Below the pieces are notes generated by a model. That model had not been told where the DNA came from, made no database searches, and saw only the letters and a list, made by a program, of their open reading frames with translations. Of a DNA stretch of 64,000 nt, positions 11,273 through 23,400 are shown in pieces. The DNA comes from Narthecium ossifragum (lineage: Eukaryota > Streptophyta > Magnoliopsida > Dioscoreales > Nartheciaceae). The first letter of the stretch is position 1. Each line of letters opens with the position of its first letter. The position numbers were made by a program, and so were the translations under genes. Location: NCBI GenBank assembly GCA_963920575.1, contig OY986971.1, positions 19,644,492 through 19,708,491 of the forward strand. Reading direction: 5' to 3'.

Positions 11273-12333
11273 ATGGAAATCATAGAGGGACAATCTACCA
11301 ATAGGCCACCCTACTTTAATGGATTTAATTACAACTATTGGAAAACCAAAATAGAAGTCTTCATTCAATCCATGGATTATGATGCATGGTTGATAATAGA
11401 AGATGGAGATTCTATCCCTTCAAAGATCATTGAGGGAAAAGAAGTTCCAAAATCTAAGAATGAATTTACTCCTGCTGATTTTAGAAAACTTCAAGTAAAT
11501 GCCAAAGAAAATTTTTTTCTATTTTGTGCCTTTTGCCCTGATGAATTTAATAGAATTTCTGCATTAAAACGGCTAATGAAATATGGGAAAAACTTGAAGT
11601 TACCTATGAGGGAACAAGTCGTGTCAAGGAGTCTAAGATTAGCATGCCTGTTAATGATTATGAGTTATTTTCCATGAAGGATGATGAGAATATAAATGAA
11701 ATGTTTATTCGTTTTACCAATATCATAAATGTCCTTGATTCTCTTGGTAAAAGCTATACTAATGATGAGATGGTAAGAAAGATCCTTAGATGTCTACCTA
11801 GGACATGGGATCCCAAGGTGACAGCAATCGAAGAAGCTAAAGATTTAACCAAGCTGTCCCTTGATGAGCTAATGGGTTCTCTCATGACATATGAGATGAA
11901 CATGGAAAGAAGTAATGATGGAGAAAGGAAGAAAAATAAAAACATTGCTTTCAAGTCAACATACAAGGAATCATCTGACTCAAGCAATGAAGATGATGAT
12001 GAGGAGATGCAAAAGATCACAAGATGAATCCAACGAATCATCAAGAATCAAGGTAAGAAAAACCCCAATGGTGAAAAAGGAAAATCCTCTTCTTACTTAA
12101 ATAAAATTACTTGTTATGAGTGTAGGAAGCCCGGACATTACATGTAGGATTGTCCAAAGCTCAAGAAATCTTCAAAGAAGAAGAAAAAGGCCAAGGAAGA
12201 AAGTGACTCAAGCTCCACCTCCGAAGAAGAAGAAGAAGAAGAAGAAGAAACTGCAAATCATTGTTTAACTGCATTCGGAGTAAAAGAAGATAAAATTGAC
12301 AAGTGGAGGCACAAGGTATTTAAAGGAGGATAA
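11273..12333 (+). pseudogene. gag: Copia gag (UBN2-type), frameshifted
   Basis: Starts at the ATG at 11273 and reads PPYFNGFNYNYWKTKIEVFI, the start of Copia gag. An extra base near 11565 shifts the frame. The protein continues from about 11640 with SKISMPVNDYELFSMKDDE and KVTAIEEAKDLTKLSLDELM. A TGA at about 12025 and a TAG inside the zinc knuckle (CYECRKPGHYM, stop, DC) cut it again. It ends in a lysine and glutamate-rich tail at the TAA 12331-12333. Gag packs element RNA into virus-like particles. It is clearly homologous to the gag at 62348. Confidence 0.9.
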
Positions 12334-12992
12334 CAATTTGGTTTAAAAGGTAATGGAGGTATGTCTTAATTTTCAATATATGTCTCCTCCATTACATCTT
12401 CTTATTCCATTTTTTTAAAAATTAATTTCATGTTTAAAAATGGTTTAAGAAAGTCTTTTGTGTGAAGAGTTGATTACTTTTTAGAAATGACCGCTTTGAT
12501 TGTAAATCTTCATTTGATATATTGTTTTGAGATGATTTTAAAACTTTCTATTTGTTTCTCTTAAGAAATGTTTTTGTTGTTTTAACTTGATTCTTCCTCC
12601 CCCTCTACCAAATCTTTTTGATAATGTCAAAGAGGGAGAAATATTGTGATATCAGTTTTTTTTTAAACTCTTAAAACCTTATATTCTACATACTTAAAAT
12701 CTTTTGATGTTTAAAGGATTTATTGGTGATTTCATGTGAATATAATTCATGCTCAAATATCACGTCTCATGTTATTATACAAAGAGGTACATATGTCATA
12801 TTTTACACTTTCATATCTTTTGACCTATAATCAAGCTTGATATATCTTTTTAGTGATATATGACTTGCATGCCTCAGAGAAGTTCACTTTAGTACATATT
12901 CTATGAGGTAAATGGATGCACAAATTAAGAGGGAGCTTTCAAGGTGTTATCATCACAATTTAAAAGGTTGCCATCATCAAAAAAAGGGAGAT
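12334..12992 (+). other. Non-coding internal region and polypurine tract of the gag-only element
   Basis: AT-rich, no domain seen; the protease, integrase and RT of a full Copia element would need about 3 kb here and are missing. The polypurine tract AAAAAAGGGAGA (12979-12990) ends just before the 3' LTR. Confidence 0.75.
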
Positions 12993-14004
12993 TGTTAGCC
13001 CATATATTGTTTTGATGATGTCAATATATATTTTGATGATAAAACATCGATTTAATATTATTATCCCTTAATTTGGAAAGCATTAAAATCATATTTAATG
13101 AGTTTTTGTATTGACGATGCATGGATCGACCGTGGGGAATGGCAGTTGATGCGTAGATCGACCGTGGAAGCTATTCTTGGGAAAATAGGCTGATGGTCGA
13201 TGTGACGGTCGATGGACCGATCGACTGTGGCCTATGTGACTTGGCTCGAAGGAGCGACGGTCGATCGGTGCATCGACCCTGGGAAGCGGTTTTCACAACA
13301 GAGCCTGACGGACGATGTCACGGTCGATGGGACGGTCGATCGTGAGGCCTGACGGACAATAGGTGGATCAACCGTGGCTCATGAAAAGCCTGGCGGACGA
13401 TGTCACGGACGATGCGACGGTCGACCGTGAGCCCAGAAAAGAGCCATTAAAGAGCCTTTGCAGGAACAGAAACTAGCCGTTGGGAGGCTATTTGGAGGGC
13501 TTTGAAGCTCAGCTACAAAACGGAAGTTGTAGCAAACTTGACTGGGACTTAGAGGGAGTGAAGGGATTATTGTAATCATATTCTAGCAAGTTTCTATCTC
13601 TTATTAGTGAGCTAATCTTTGTAAAACTACTTCAAGTGTGAAGTAGACTTTGAGAGAAATATCCAAGAGAGAGCTTGGAGAGATTGTAAGGTTGCCAAGC
13701 ACCAGTAAGCTTGGTGGATAGGTTACCAAGCACCCGGAAACTTGGTGGACAACTTGTAAGAGGTCTTTCAAGTATTGGAACCTCAAGGAGGACCTTGAGT
13801 GAAGCGGACGTAGGCAAGGTTTGCCGAACCACTATAAATCTGGTGCAATCTCTCTATCTCTCATCTCTTATCCTTGTTTTAACCTTGATTTTCTGCTCTT
13901 ATCATTGTGAGCATATTATTTGATTAGACTCCTCCTACTCAGATTTCCTTAATTGATTTTATTGTTTAAAGCCTAAGATAAAAGCCCCCCCTCTTAGAGC
14001 TTCA
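12993..14004 (+). repeat. 3' LTR of the gag-only Copia element
   Basis: 1012 bp, same borders as the 5' LTR. The TATA box is changed to TACAAAAC (13515-13522). Array units sit at 13113-13430. Differences from the 5' LTR are concentrated in the array. Confidence 0.9.
13113..13430. repeat. GGTCGACC-type palindrome array, Copia 3' LTR
   Basis: Same type as 10335-10634, with one extra unit (GGTCGATCGTGAGGCC and neighbours) and a shorter left edge. Confidence 0.85.
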
Positions 14005-16246
14005 GATAGAACTTGGGTGTGTAGTAAAGAAGGTGTGAAAAAACAAAAGGCCGTGAAGGTAAAGTTTGATCGAGCAGAAACGAGATGTGGATGTGAGGCT
14101 ATATTTGGTGTTAGACGACAAGCAAGCGGGATTTATTGGGCCAACAAGTGACAAGCAAGGCATAATCATCTCTTGTTTACACCAACTAAGTCTTAGTTTA
14201 TCCCTTCTCATAGAAGGATAGATGAGTTCTCCAAGATTGGATGTGATGACGCTGAAGCCATTGGTCTACGGCCTAAGCAAGCCCATGATCTTATGGCTAT
14301 ATAAGATGGTGGGAGAGAATTGTTGGGGTTCACAAAACAAGACTTGCGGAACTACTTGGTGAATAGGAAAGGTCCAACAAATGCCGATGGAGGTGCCCAA
14401 GCTATACTAGATTATTTCGGTGACCAACGTGAGCAAAATTCTGTCTTCTTTTTCAAGGCCCAACTGGATCCGTTTGGTCTTATCACTAACATATTCTAGT
14501 CCGACCCCTCCATGCAAGTTGACTATGAGTGTTTTGGGGACTTTGTATCATTTGACACTACATTCCGAACCAATAAGGCAACAATGCCGCTTGGGGTTTT
14601 CGCTGGTTTAAACCATCATAGAAAACAAGTTGTATTTGTTGCATGCTTATTGTATGATAAGACTTGAGACACATTTAGGTGGTTGTTTGAGACATTCCTC
14701 CATTGCATGAGAGGAAAAATGCCTCAATCGATATTTACAGATCAAGATGCTGCTAGATTAGCTGCTATTCCTACTGTCCTCACAGAGTCTCGACACCTTT
14801 TATGTGTATGGCATATTAATCAAAATGCCATGAAGAACCTCGGGCCTTTATTCGGCAATGCTGACTTCAAACGGGCTTGGGACCACTTGTTGTGGAGTGG
14901 AGATGAGTTGGATTTCGAAGGGAGTTGGGGAAGGATGATAGAGGAACATGGGCTCCACCAGAATGAATGGTTGAAAAGGACATATAGCTTCCGTCATATA
15001 TGGGCTCCTTTGTTTGTTCGAGATACTTTCTGTGCAGGTAAAAGAAAAGGCATATATTATTTAATATAGATTTGTTTTTCTTTCTTTACACTTATTTCGT
15101 GGATAATAATCTATTCGGGTTACTTTTGTGCAGGTAAAAGAACTACACAGACCAGTGAAAGCTTCAATGCTAGGCTGCAGTCTTATGTTAAATGCGATCT
15201 TAGGTTGGAGCATTTTTTCCATCATTTCCAAAGAGCGATCGACGACCTTAGATATAATGAGTTGGAAGCATATTTCAATATGTTGGATAAGCTACCCAAG
15301 AAGATTGGCCACGACCCCTTGATCGATGATGCGACCACGTTGTACACACCAGATATATTTGATGTGTTTTAGAATGAGGTTATAAAGGTTCCTTACATAA
15401 AGATAGAATCTAGGCAAACTATTGTTGATCACGAGGAGTATAGCCTCCACATATGTACTTCTTTGCACGACTGTAGCCATTCCATCAACCATATTTTAAG
15501 TTTTGACCAAACACTATACGCTTGCAGTTGCAAGCACTTAACATATGTTGGGGTACTTTGTTGCCACATCATAGGAGTCATGCGAATGAAAAGATACTTA
15601 GGCCAGATTCCAGAGCAGTATATCAACAATAGGTGGACTAGGTCCGCTAGGGATGTTTCAGCAGGCACATCAGTGTGCATTGAGAAAGACGCAAGGCGCC
15701 GGGTTGCTATAAAACAACGAAGACTGCTTGCAGAGTTTGGCTCAATAGTCACAAAGTTTTCCTTTGACGAGGCGACTTGGCCTGAGTTTGATAGGATTCG
15801 AGACTTGCTTGAGGACACTATACAGCAAATGTCTATCAGCAAAGGGGTCGAGTTGGGACGCGCAATGGATGGTCCTTCTGCATGTTCTAATCTAATAACT
15901 CAGGATGGGAAAGATGTGGTCGTTACCGGGTTGAAGCGAAGGAAGGCTAAGAACAAGGGAAACAAGAGATTAAAAAGCATTGTTGAGAAGTTTACAAGGA
16001 AGCGAAGAAAGGCATGTGTTCCACCACAACCATCATCACAACCAATAGCACGTCACCACCTCGATCTAAACGATGATCCAAAGGTACATGTATTACGCAA
16101 CTTTGCTTCCTTTTTTAATTAACTCTGTACCAATTATTTAACTCTGCACCAATTTCATAATTTTTGTGTAGTATGGGCTTGACGAGGCAGAAGACCCCCA
16201 CAAGTGGCAATACATGCCACAAGACGAGGTCAAAATTTACTTGTAA
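14005..16246 (+). pseudogene. FAR1/FHY3-like (MULE-transposase-derived) gene, main part
   Basis: The frame continues directly from 10213 with RTWVCSKEGVKKQK (rest of the FAR1 domain). The MULE transposase core follows: VSFDTTFRTNKATMPLGVF, then SIFTDQDAARLAAIP and LLCVWHINQNA (about 14530-14830). An intron at 15038-15133 (GTAAAAG to TGTGCAG) joins TFCAG to KRTTQTSESFNARLQ. The SWIM zinc finger is ACSCKHLTYVGVLCCHIIGV (about 15520). A basic tail RRKAKNKGNKRLK and a last intron (16084-16171) lead to a stop at 16244-16246. In-frame stops at about 14149, 14194, 14302, 14497, 14665 and 15370 show a pseudogene. Family proteins bind DNA as light-signalling regulators or act as Mutator transposases; which one this was cannot be told. 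Confidence 0.88.
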
Positions 16247-16384
16247 ACAACTTTTGTAATCTTAGTCAAGCCCTTTATGGTCATGACAAAACTAAAATCT
16301 CAATGAACTTTGTTTTTGATGGTAATATCATATGACAAAACTGAAATTTCAATAAACCATTTTACCGCTATTAGTTTGTTTAAA

Positions 16385-16479
16385 CCCTTAGCATTCTGCA
16401 GTAAATTACTGCATATTAATATCTGCATATGATAACTTATATAACATTATGCAGTAAATTACTGCTATTAATTTCTGCA
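16385..16479. repeat. Tandem repeat around the Pack-MULE target, left part
   Basis: Units contain CTGCATATGATAACT and GCAGTAAATTACTGC. The array continues at 27883 after the Pack-MULE, and the target duplication TTTCTGCA completes one unit when the insert is removed. Confidence 0.75.
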
Positions 16480-16640
16480 CAAGCCAAAATACATTTCAAT
16501 ACCCTGTAGTTTCAGGTATTATCATTCTACTACCCTAATCTTTAAAAATCATAGTTTAATACCCTGTGGTTTCAAAACTTCGCAATTTAGTCCAAACCAA
16601 CAGACGTCGTTAGCTGAGTTACGACAAACCGGTCACTGTG
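16480..16640 (+). repeat. Left terminal inverted repeat of the Pack-MULE
   Basis: Matches the reverse complement of about 27700-27874 through CTGTAGTTTCAGGTATTATC, CTGTGGTTTCA and ACCGGTCAC, with scattered substitutions. Confidence 0.85.
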
Positions 16641-16689
16641 CTAAATTTTAAAGGGTTTTCATCAATTTTGACTATTTTGACCGGTTTTG

Positions 16690-17278
16690 CTGACGTGGGG
16701 AGAGAGAGCACCATCCTCTACATCCTCCTTCTCTCCCTCGCCGCCATCCTCCTCCACCACACCCCCTCCTCCTTCTCCTGCTCCACCGCCACCACCTCCT
16801 CTTCCTTCTCCTCTAGGACCCACTTCTCCGGCGACCTCCGCGACGCCGAGTACTCCTGGAACTCCCTCCCCTTCCCGGCCTCCCGCCCCCCACCCACCAC
16901 CCTCAGGATCGCCGTCTTTTCCCGCAAGTGGCCAGTCGCGACCAACCCCGATGGCATGGAGCGCCACGCCCTCACCCTCAACTCCGCCCTCTCGTGCCGC
17001 GACCACGAGGTCCATGTCTTCACCTCCTCCCCTTCTTCCCCCAACACCACCTCCGCCCACGCCGTGATGGAGCCGGAGCAACACTCCCCCATCCTCCACT
17101 TCCTCGAGGACGACCACTGGCGCCCCGAGCATGCCTGGCCTCTCTTCAAAGACGAGTCCTCCCGCGGCGGCCCCTTCGACGTGGTTCACACCGAGAGCCA
17201 AGCGCTTCCCAACCGCCTCACCCGCACCCTCCCCAACCTCGCCGTCTCATGGCATGACATCTCCCTCGAAGCCCTACC
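16690..17278 (+). pseudogene. Captured N-terminal fragment of a GT4-type glycosyltransferase
   Basis: The frame reads a hydrophobic anchor (ILYILLLSLAAILLHH), a Ser/Thr-rich stem, then LRIAVFSRKWPVATNPDGME, RHALTLNSALS and HEVHVFTSSP, followed by FDVVHTESQALPN and NLAVSWHDISLEAL. This is the start of a GT-B glycosyltransferase domain as in the plant UDP-glycosyltransferase-like family of Arabidopsis At1g75420 (recalled, not searched). Codons end mostly in G or C, unlike the surrounding AT-rich element DNA. No original start codon is certain. The fragment stops abruptly at the junction with the PAL piece, so no sugar-donor domain exists. Confidence 0.75.
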
Positions 17279-17599
17279 AGGCCATAGATCTGAGGCGACG
17301 TACACGAAGGGGCTATGCCAGGCCATAGATCTGAGGCAGTGGGAGCAGAACCTGAGGGCGGTGGTGAAGCAGCCGGTGTTCTCGTACATCGACGACCCCG
17401 CCAACCCCTCCTATGCCCTCATCGTCCAGCTCCGGGAGGTCGTCATCGAGAAATCCCTCGCCGACGGCCCCGACACCCAGCCGGCCTCGCCATCTTCAAG
17501 CGTATCCCGGCCTTCCTAGACGACCTCAAGCTTCTCCTCGAGCACGATGTCATGAAAGCCCGGGAGATGTTCGAGGGCGGCGACTTCATCGTCGGCAAC
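17279..17599 (+). pseudogene. PAL: Captured phenylalanine ammonia-lyase fragment, part 1
   Basis: The frame reads GLCQAIDLRQWEQNLRAVVK, then directly PVFSYIDDPANPSY and LREVVIEKSL. PAL proteins have LCQAIDLRHLEENL and about 40 residues later VFAYIDDPCSATYPL, so an internal piece has been lost. After a frameshift near 17485 comes IFKRIPAFLDDLKLLLEHDV and AREMFEGGDFIVGN, matching the region before PNRIKECRSYPLYRFV. An 18-bp direct repeat (CAGGCCATAGATCTGAGG at 17279-17296 and 17320-17337) lies at the junction with the glycosyltransferase piece. PAL makes cinnamate from phenylalanine. This fragment lacks the MIO active site. Confidence 0.8.
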
Positions 17600-19202
17600 T
17601 GATCAATAAATTTTATATCTCGCAAGTATACGAATCGGTGCAATCAGTATAGTAGCAAGACGAGTATCGTACCCACAGAGATTTGTAAAGATTATTAGAG
17701 TGAAACGCCAAAGAACAGAAAAGAAAGAAAATAAGAAAGGGAAAATAAGAAATATGAAGTCTCGAAGATAGATGACCAAATAACGAAATAAGAAAACGAT
17801 AGAAATATGATGGATGGATACTAAGGTTCCGATTTCACCATAACATCCTCATTCTATGCATTGAATCAATAAAGATCTCAGTTTAATTCCAAGGGCTCAT
17901 TCTTTCGGTATGATGATCCGTTCGGTCGCGGTCTTCACCAAGTACCCTCAATTAACCCTAGCTAATGAACCCATAACTAAGTGTTAACCAAGAATCAATT
18001 AAGCTCTGAAGAACAATTATGAACCAAGAATACTCTTAGCTTGAACCCGGCCTCGACATAAACTCATTCATTCATAGATCCTGCAAGATTAGGGAATAAA
18101 CCCTCGCCCAATCTCACATACAACAATCTATAATACTTCTATTGGTCAGATAAAGGTATTTAAGATCTCAGTTATAATAATGAATGAAACAAGGAAAATA
18201 AACTGATAAAATAATCATGATCCAATAACATAGAATGATTCAATTAGGGCTACATCGGTACCTTAGAGAAGAAACTAGCCACTCATGTTCACCATGAGGG
18301 CAACAAAACTAATGAAGAAATAAAGAAGAAATAAGAAAAGAAAACCAAGACTGAAACCCTTCTCCTCGCCTCCAAATGCTGCCAAAAAGTCCCCCTCAAA
18401 CCCTAAAAAGAGTCCTATTTATAGCCCCAAAGTCACACCATCAACGGATTTGTTCTAAACCGTTGATTTAGTTCACTGGGAACGTCCGATCGATCCTCCT
18501 CGGGATGTTGGATCGATCAGTATCATTAAAATCTTCAACTTCTATTTACGCCCGAGTCCGATCGATGGATGGATCGATCGCACTATGTTCCTCTAAAAAG
18601 CATACGTTCTGTCATCCTTTAATTTCCAAGTCCGATCGATCGGACTATGAGTGTTGGATCGATCGGTTGAGTAAAAATCCGCTGTTTTTGGCTTTTCCCG
18701 AGTCCGATCGATCGGACCATTGGTGTCGGATCGATCGGACCCCATAGGAGGGATGGAGGGATCGATCAGACCCTATATGGCTGAAAATTATATGTTCTGT
18801 CACGTTTCTGCGTAGTTCGATCGATCGGCGGATCGATCGGACTTCCAGCTTATTTTCTGTTCTGCCATTCAGACTGCGCCATCGGTACTAAAAGTCCCGT
18901 AACTTTCTCCAGGAAACTCGGAATCCCGAACCGTAAAATTCTCCCGAATCTAGACTTCAAGAGCTTTCCAACTACATATAGGACATCATCTGGTTATTCA
19001 TGAGCAGGTACAGATTAATTTTTGAAGTTGATCCATATACTCTTTTCAGCTTCTTTTAGCCCCAATTTCCTGCATTTTCCAAACAACCATGTGAAGCAAC
19101 ATATAGATGTAAAAATAATACTAAAGATGTTGATTAAGGATAATAATCCAGCAATTGAGATGGTTATAAGGCTATTTAGAGTGCACTTTCATGCACTCAT
19201 CA
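17600..19202 (-). repeat. 3' LTR of the Athila-type element (plus-strand left copy)
   Basis: 1603 bp, on the plus strand TGATCAATAAAT to CACTCATCA. A TATA box (TATAAATA on the minus strand) is at 18416-18423, and the palindrome array 18485-18845 lies just upstream of it in the element's sense. Confidence 0.93.
18485..18845. repeat. CCGATCGATCGG palindrome array, Athila 3' LTR
   Basis: About twelve sites with core TCCGATCGATCGGA or GGATCGATC, placed about 60 bp upstream of the TATA box in element sense. Pairs such as CCGATCGATCGG with GGATCGATCGG face each other a few bases apart. Confidence 0.9.
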
Positions 19203-20413
19203 CACCCCCCAACCAGCTTATTGCTAGTCTCTAGCAATTTTAAGCGCAGAAAATATATTAAGCACACCAACGGTCTAAGGTTGTAGTCATGCATAATAAA
19301 AGTTCTACCTTGTCGAGTCAATAGTGCTCTATATAGTACAGAGCACGAAACATCCTATACTCATGCACATGCTACTAACACATGAAATTAACTTCTACAC
19401 TTCAAACATGCTAATCACCATCCAGACGAACACATGTGACGTGACAAATAAAATTTACATACAGAAACAACTTCTACCCACCATTAGTCCAAACACACTA
19501 CCATCTTCATGACCAATCATCCAATCCTCGCACTCTAAGTACAACATGCTTTTTTTTTTCCCTTCTCTTTTTTTTTCCTTTTTCTTTTTTTCTTTTTCAA
19601 CTACCAGACATTTTGCCTTTTTACATGAGCACTCTCCGCTTCATGAGGCGCAGAGACCCGGTTACTTAACAAAACACTGAGTAGTTTTTTTTTTAGCTAT
19701 TAGTGATTCTACCTTTTTACGCGAGCTCCCCGCTTCCTGAGGTAAGAACACTCGGTTACTCAGCAGATCACCTAATAGGTGTTTAGGCACAGCTTAATCA
19801 AGCTCCAGAACTTTTTTTTTTCTTTTTTTTTTCTCTGCATGCAATACTCAACACTAGCTAATGCTGAAATCATGGTCTAGATTAACAATAGCATGCTCAT
19901 TCCTCTTGTGGGTATAATTATCACTGCACATAAAGTGTCCGTGTGTGAGTCACATGATATTCTACCTTTAGGTTATCACGCATGCAATCCATATATAGGC
20001 CAATCCATATGGAAGCAACATGTATAATACGTATAAAAATTTCAACTCATGTACAATTTAACACTATTATACCCACAAGGTAGCATGCAATACTCAATGA
20101 ATGTCTACACCACCCAACCTGAAATCAACATTGTCCTCAATGTGTGCATTTATCCAATAAAAATATGTAGGATGTGGCCATCCAAAAATTTCCAGAGAAA
20201 GAGGAGACAAGATACTGTAAATAAGAAAGAGGCCACTTGATAGAGTAGAAAACATCTCCTCAAGGATCCTCCGAGTGGTTGAAAACCTAAAAGAACACAA
20301 AAGAGAAACATAAAAATGAAAACTAAAAATTGAAACTTAAAAACAAGTTACCTTGGTGGGTTGCCTCCCACCCAGCGCTTTATTTAATGTCTAGGCAAGA
20401 CGTAATACCAAGT
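19203..20413 (-). other. 3' untranslated region of the Athila-type element, with a duplicated module
   Basis: No ORF of note. The polypurine tract (minus strand GGTTGGGGGG) borders the LTR at 19203-19214. A module with CTCCGCTTCATGAGG and CGGTTAC appears twice (about 19610-19690 and 19705-19775), each beside T-rich runs on the plus strand. Small ORFs here have no recognisable domain. Confidence 0.7.
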
Positions 20414-23400
20414 TTAAGGTTCAACAAAATCAACTGCATCCACCACTTCTGAATGTCCTTCCAAATACAATTTCAAACGGTGCCCATTGACTTTGAATTT
20501 GCTCCCATTCCTTTCATTCTCAATTTCAACCGCACCGTGAGGAGATACTTGTGTCACTTTGAACGGGCCCGTCCATCTGGATCTTAATTTACCTGAAAAG
20601 AATTTCATTCGTGAGTTATAAAGTAAAACTTTCATACCTGGTTGGAACTCCTTCCGTTGTATTGCTTTGTCATGATAGAGCTTGGTCCTTTCTTTGTAGA
20701 TTTTAGCGTTCTCGTACGCCTCATTCCGCATCTCATCTAATTCGTTCAATTGCATCTTTCTCATATCCCCCGCTTCTCCCATATCAAAATTCAGCTGCTT
20801 GATTGCCCAATATGCCCTATACTCCAACTACACAGGTAAATGACATGCTTTTCCAAAAACAATGCGATAAGGGCTCATACCAATAGGAGTCTTATAAGCG
20901 GTGCGATACGCCCAAAGAACATCATTCAATTTCACCGCCCAATCCTTCCTTGTAGTGCCAACAACCCGTTCCAGGATCGTCTTTATTTGCCTATTGCTCA
21001 CCTCCACTTGGCCTGACGTTTGAGGGTGGTAAGGAGTTGCAACCCGATGAGTGATGTTGTACTTTTTCAACAATGCATCAAACGCTCTATTGCAAAAGTG
21101 TGATCCCCCATCACTTATAATCGCCCGAGGTGTACCAAACCTTGTAAAAATCATATCTTTCAAGAATCCCACCACGGTCTTGCTGTCATTGTTCCTAGTT
21201 GCAATTGCTTCAATCCACTTAGATACATAATCTACAGCAACAAGAATATACGTGTACCCGTAGGATGGAGGAAACGGTTCCATAAAGTCTATGCCCCAAA
21301 CATCGAACAATTCCACCACTAGATTATTTGTAAGAGGCATCTCATTCCTTTTCCTTATGTTCCCTGACCGTTGACATCTGTCACACTTAGCAACAAAATT
21401 AAATGCATCTTTGAATAATGTAGGCCAAAAGAAACCAGATTGAAGAACTTTAAAAGCAGTTTTCTTACCTCCAAAGTGTCCTCCACAAGTTAATTCATGA
21501 CTAAATTTCAATATATCATCATACTCATATTCTGGAACACAACGCCTTATTATTTGATCAGGACAATGCTTAAATAAATAAGGATCATCCCAAAAATAAT
21601 ATCGAACAGTCGATAAAAATCTTTTCTTTTCCTGTGAACTCAATTCATTACGCAGAACATTACTAGCTAAATAGTTAACAATATCCGCATACCAGGGCTC
21701 TTTACCATTCACAGAGAAGAGTTGTTCATCGGGAAAGCATTCTTGGATGGTTTGTACATCCTTAGGGCCGGCTATGTGCTCCAATCGTGACAAGTGATCT
21801 GCCACTACATTGTCACTCCCTTTCTTGTCCCTTATTTCCAAATCAAACTCTTGCAGCAATAGAATCCACCTGATTAACCTTGGCTTGGTATCCTTTTTGG
21901 TTAGTAGATATTTCAATGCTGCATGATCTGAATAAATAACAACTTTAGATCCAATCAAATAAGAGCGAAATTTCTCCAATGCAAAAACAACAGCAAGTAA
22001 TTCTTTCTCAGTGGTTGAATAATTGATTTGAGCATCATTGAGGGTACGACTTGCATAATAGATAGCATGAGAAACCTTATTCACCCTTTGTCCTAACACA
22101 GCCCCTATAGCATAATCAGACGCATCACACATTATCTCAAAGGGCAACGACCAATCAGGAGGCATAATAATAGGTGCAGTAATCAATTTCTCTTTTAAAG
22201 CATTAAAAGCATCAAGACAGGCTTTACTAAACTTAAACTCAGCATCCTTGGCCAATAAATCACACAGAGGTCGTGCAATCTTAGAAAAATCTCTAATGAA
22301 TCTGCGATAAAATCCTGAATGGCCCAAAAAACTTCGCACACCCTTTATAGACGTAGGGGGCGGCAATTTCTCAATCAAATCTATTTTTGCCCTGTCAACT
22401 TCAATACCTTTACTAGAGATAGCATGTCCTAAAACAATACCTTGTCTTACCATAAAGTGACTCTTCTCCCAGCTCAATGTCAAATTAGTCTCCTCACATC
22501 TCTTAAGCACCAATGTTAGATGATCAAGACAATTATCAAAAGAATTCTCAAATACAGAAAAATCATCCATAAATACCTCGACAAACCTTTCTATCATGTC
22601 AGAAAAAATTGATATCATGCATCTTTGAAAAGTTGCAGGTGCGTTACATAATCCAAATGGCATCCGTCTATACGCAAATGTTCCAAAGGGACATGTGAAT
22701 GTAGTCTTCTCTTGGTCCTCCGGGGCGATGGCTATTTGATTATAACCTGAAAATCCATCAAGAAAACAATAAAACGCATGGCCAGCTAGACGTTCAAGTA
22801 TTTGATCGATAAAATGTAAGGGAAAGTGATCCTTTTTAGTCGCCGCATTAAGCTTGCGGTAATCGATGCAAACCCGCCATCCAGTCGTCATCCTTGTAGG
22901 TATAAGTTCATTGTTCTCATTCTTCACAACTGTTATTCCCGATTTCTTAGGGACTACATGAACTGGACTTACCCAATTGCTGTCAGAAATAGGATATATA
23001 ACACAAACATCCAGTAATTTAAGAACCTCTTCCCGAACAACTTCTTTCATGTTTGGATTAAGGCGACGCTGGACATCCCTTATAGGCTTGGCGTCCTCTT
23101 CCAAAATAATGCGATGCATGCACATAGTAGGACTTACTCCTTTAATATCTGCAATTGTCCAGCCTATTGCAGTTTTATGCTCTCTAAGAACTCTCAATAA
23201 TTTTTCCTCTTCCAATGGAGTAATATCAGAAGCAATAATAACAGGAAGGGTTTCATTGTCACCAAGATATGCATACTTCAGATTACTAGGAAGAGGTTTT
23301 AACTCAAGCTTTGGTGGAGATACTATTGACGAATTTATTTTAGAATGAGAGGTGTCAAGCATCTCTAACCGAACTCCACCAAGGGGGTATGGTTGTACTG

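Larger units (their letters stand above)
10214..14004 (+). mobile_element. Gag-only Copia-type LTR retrotransposon, complete with TSD
   Basis: A 3.79-kb element with LTRs of about 1.0 kb beginning TGTTAGCCC and ending GAGCTTCA, and the duplication GATAG on each side (10209-10213 and 14005-14009). A primer site for initiator tRNA-Met and a polypurine tract (AAAAAAGGGAGA) are in place. The inside carries only a gag gene. No protease, integrase or RT can be found in the roughly 650 bp left before the polypurine tract. It is a non-autonomous, gag-only derivative whose likely helper family is the Copia element at 61123. It landed inside the DNA-binding domain exon of the FAR1-like gene. Confidence 0.92.

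Noticed and set aside
9906..16246. FAR1-like locus as a functional host gene
   Set aside because: Split by a Copia element in the DNA-binding domain and carries at least six other nonsense codons.
16662..17257. Several GC-rich ORFs overlapping the glycosyltransferase fragment
   Set aside because: Only one frame gives GT4 motifs; the others are Pro/Arg or Gly/Glu shadows of GC-rich codons.
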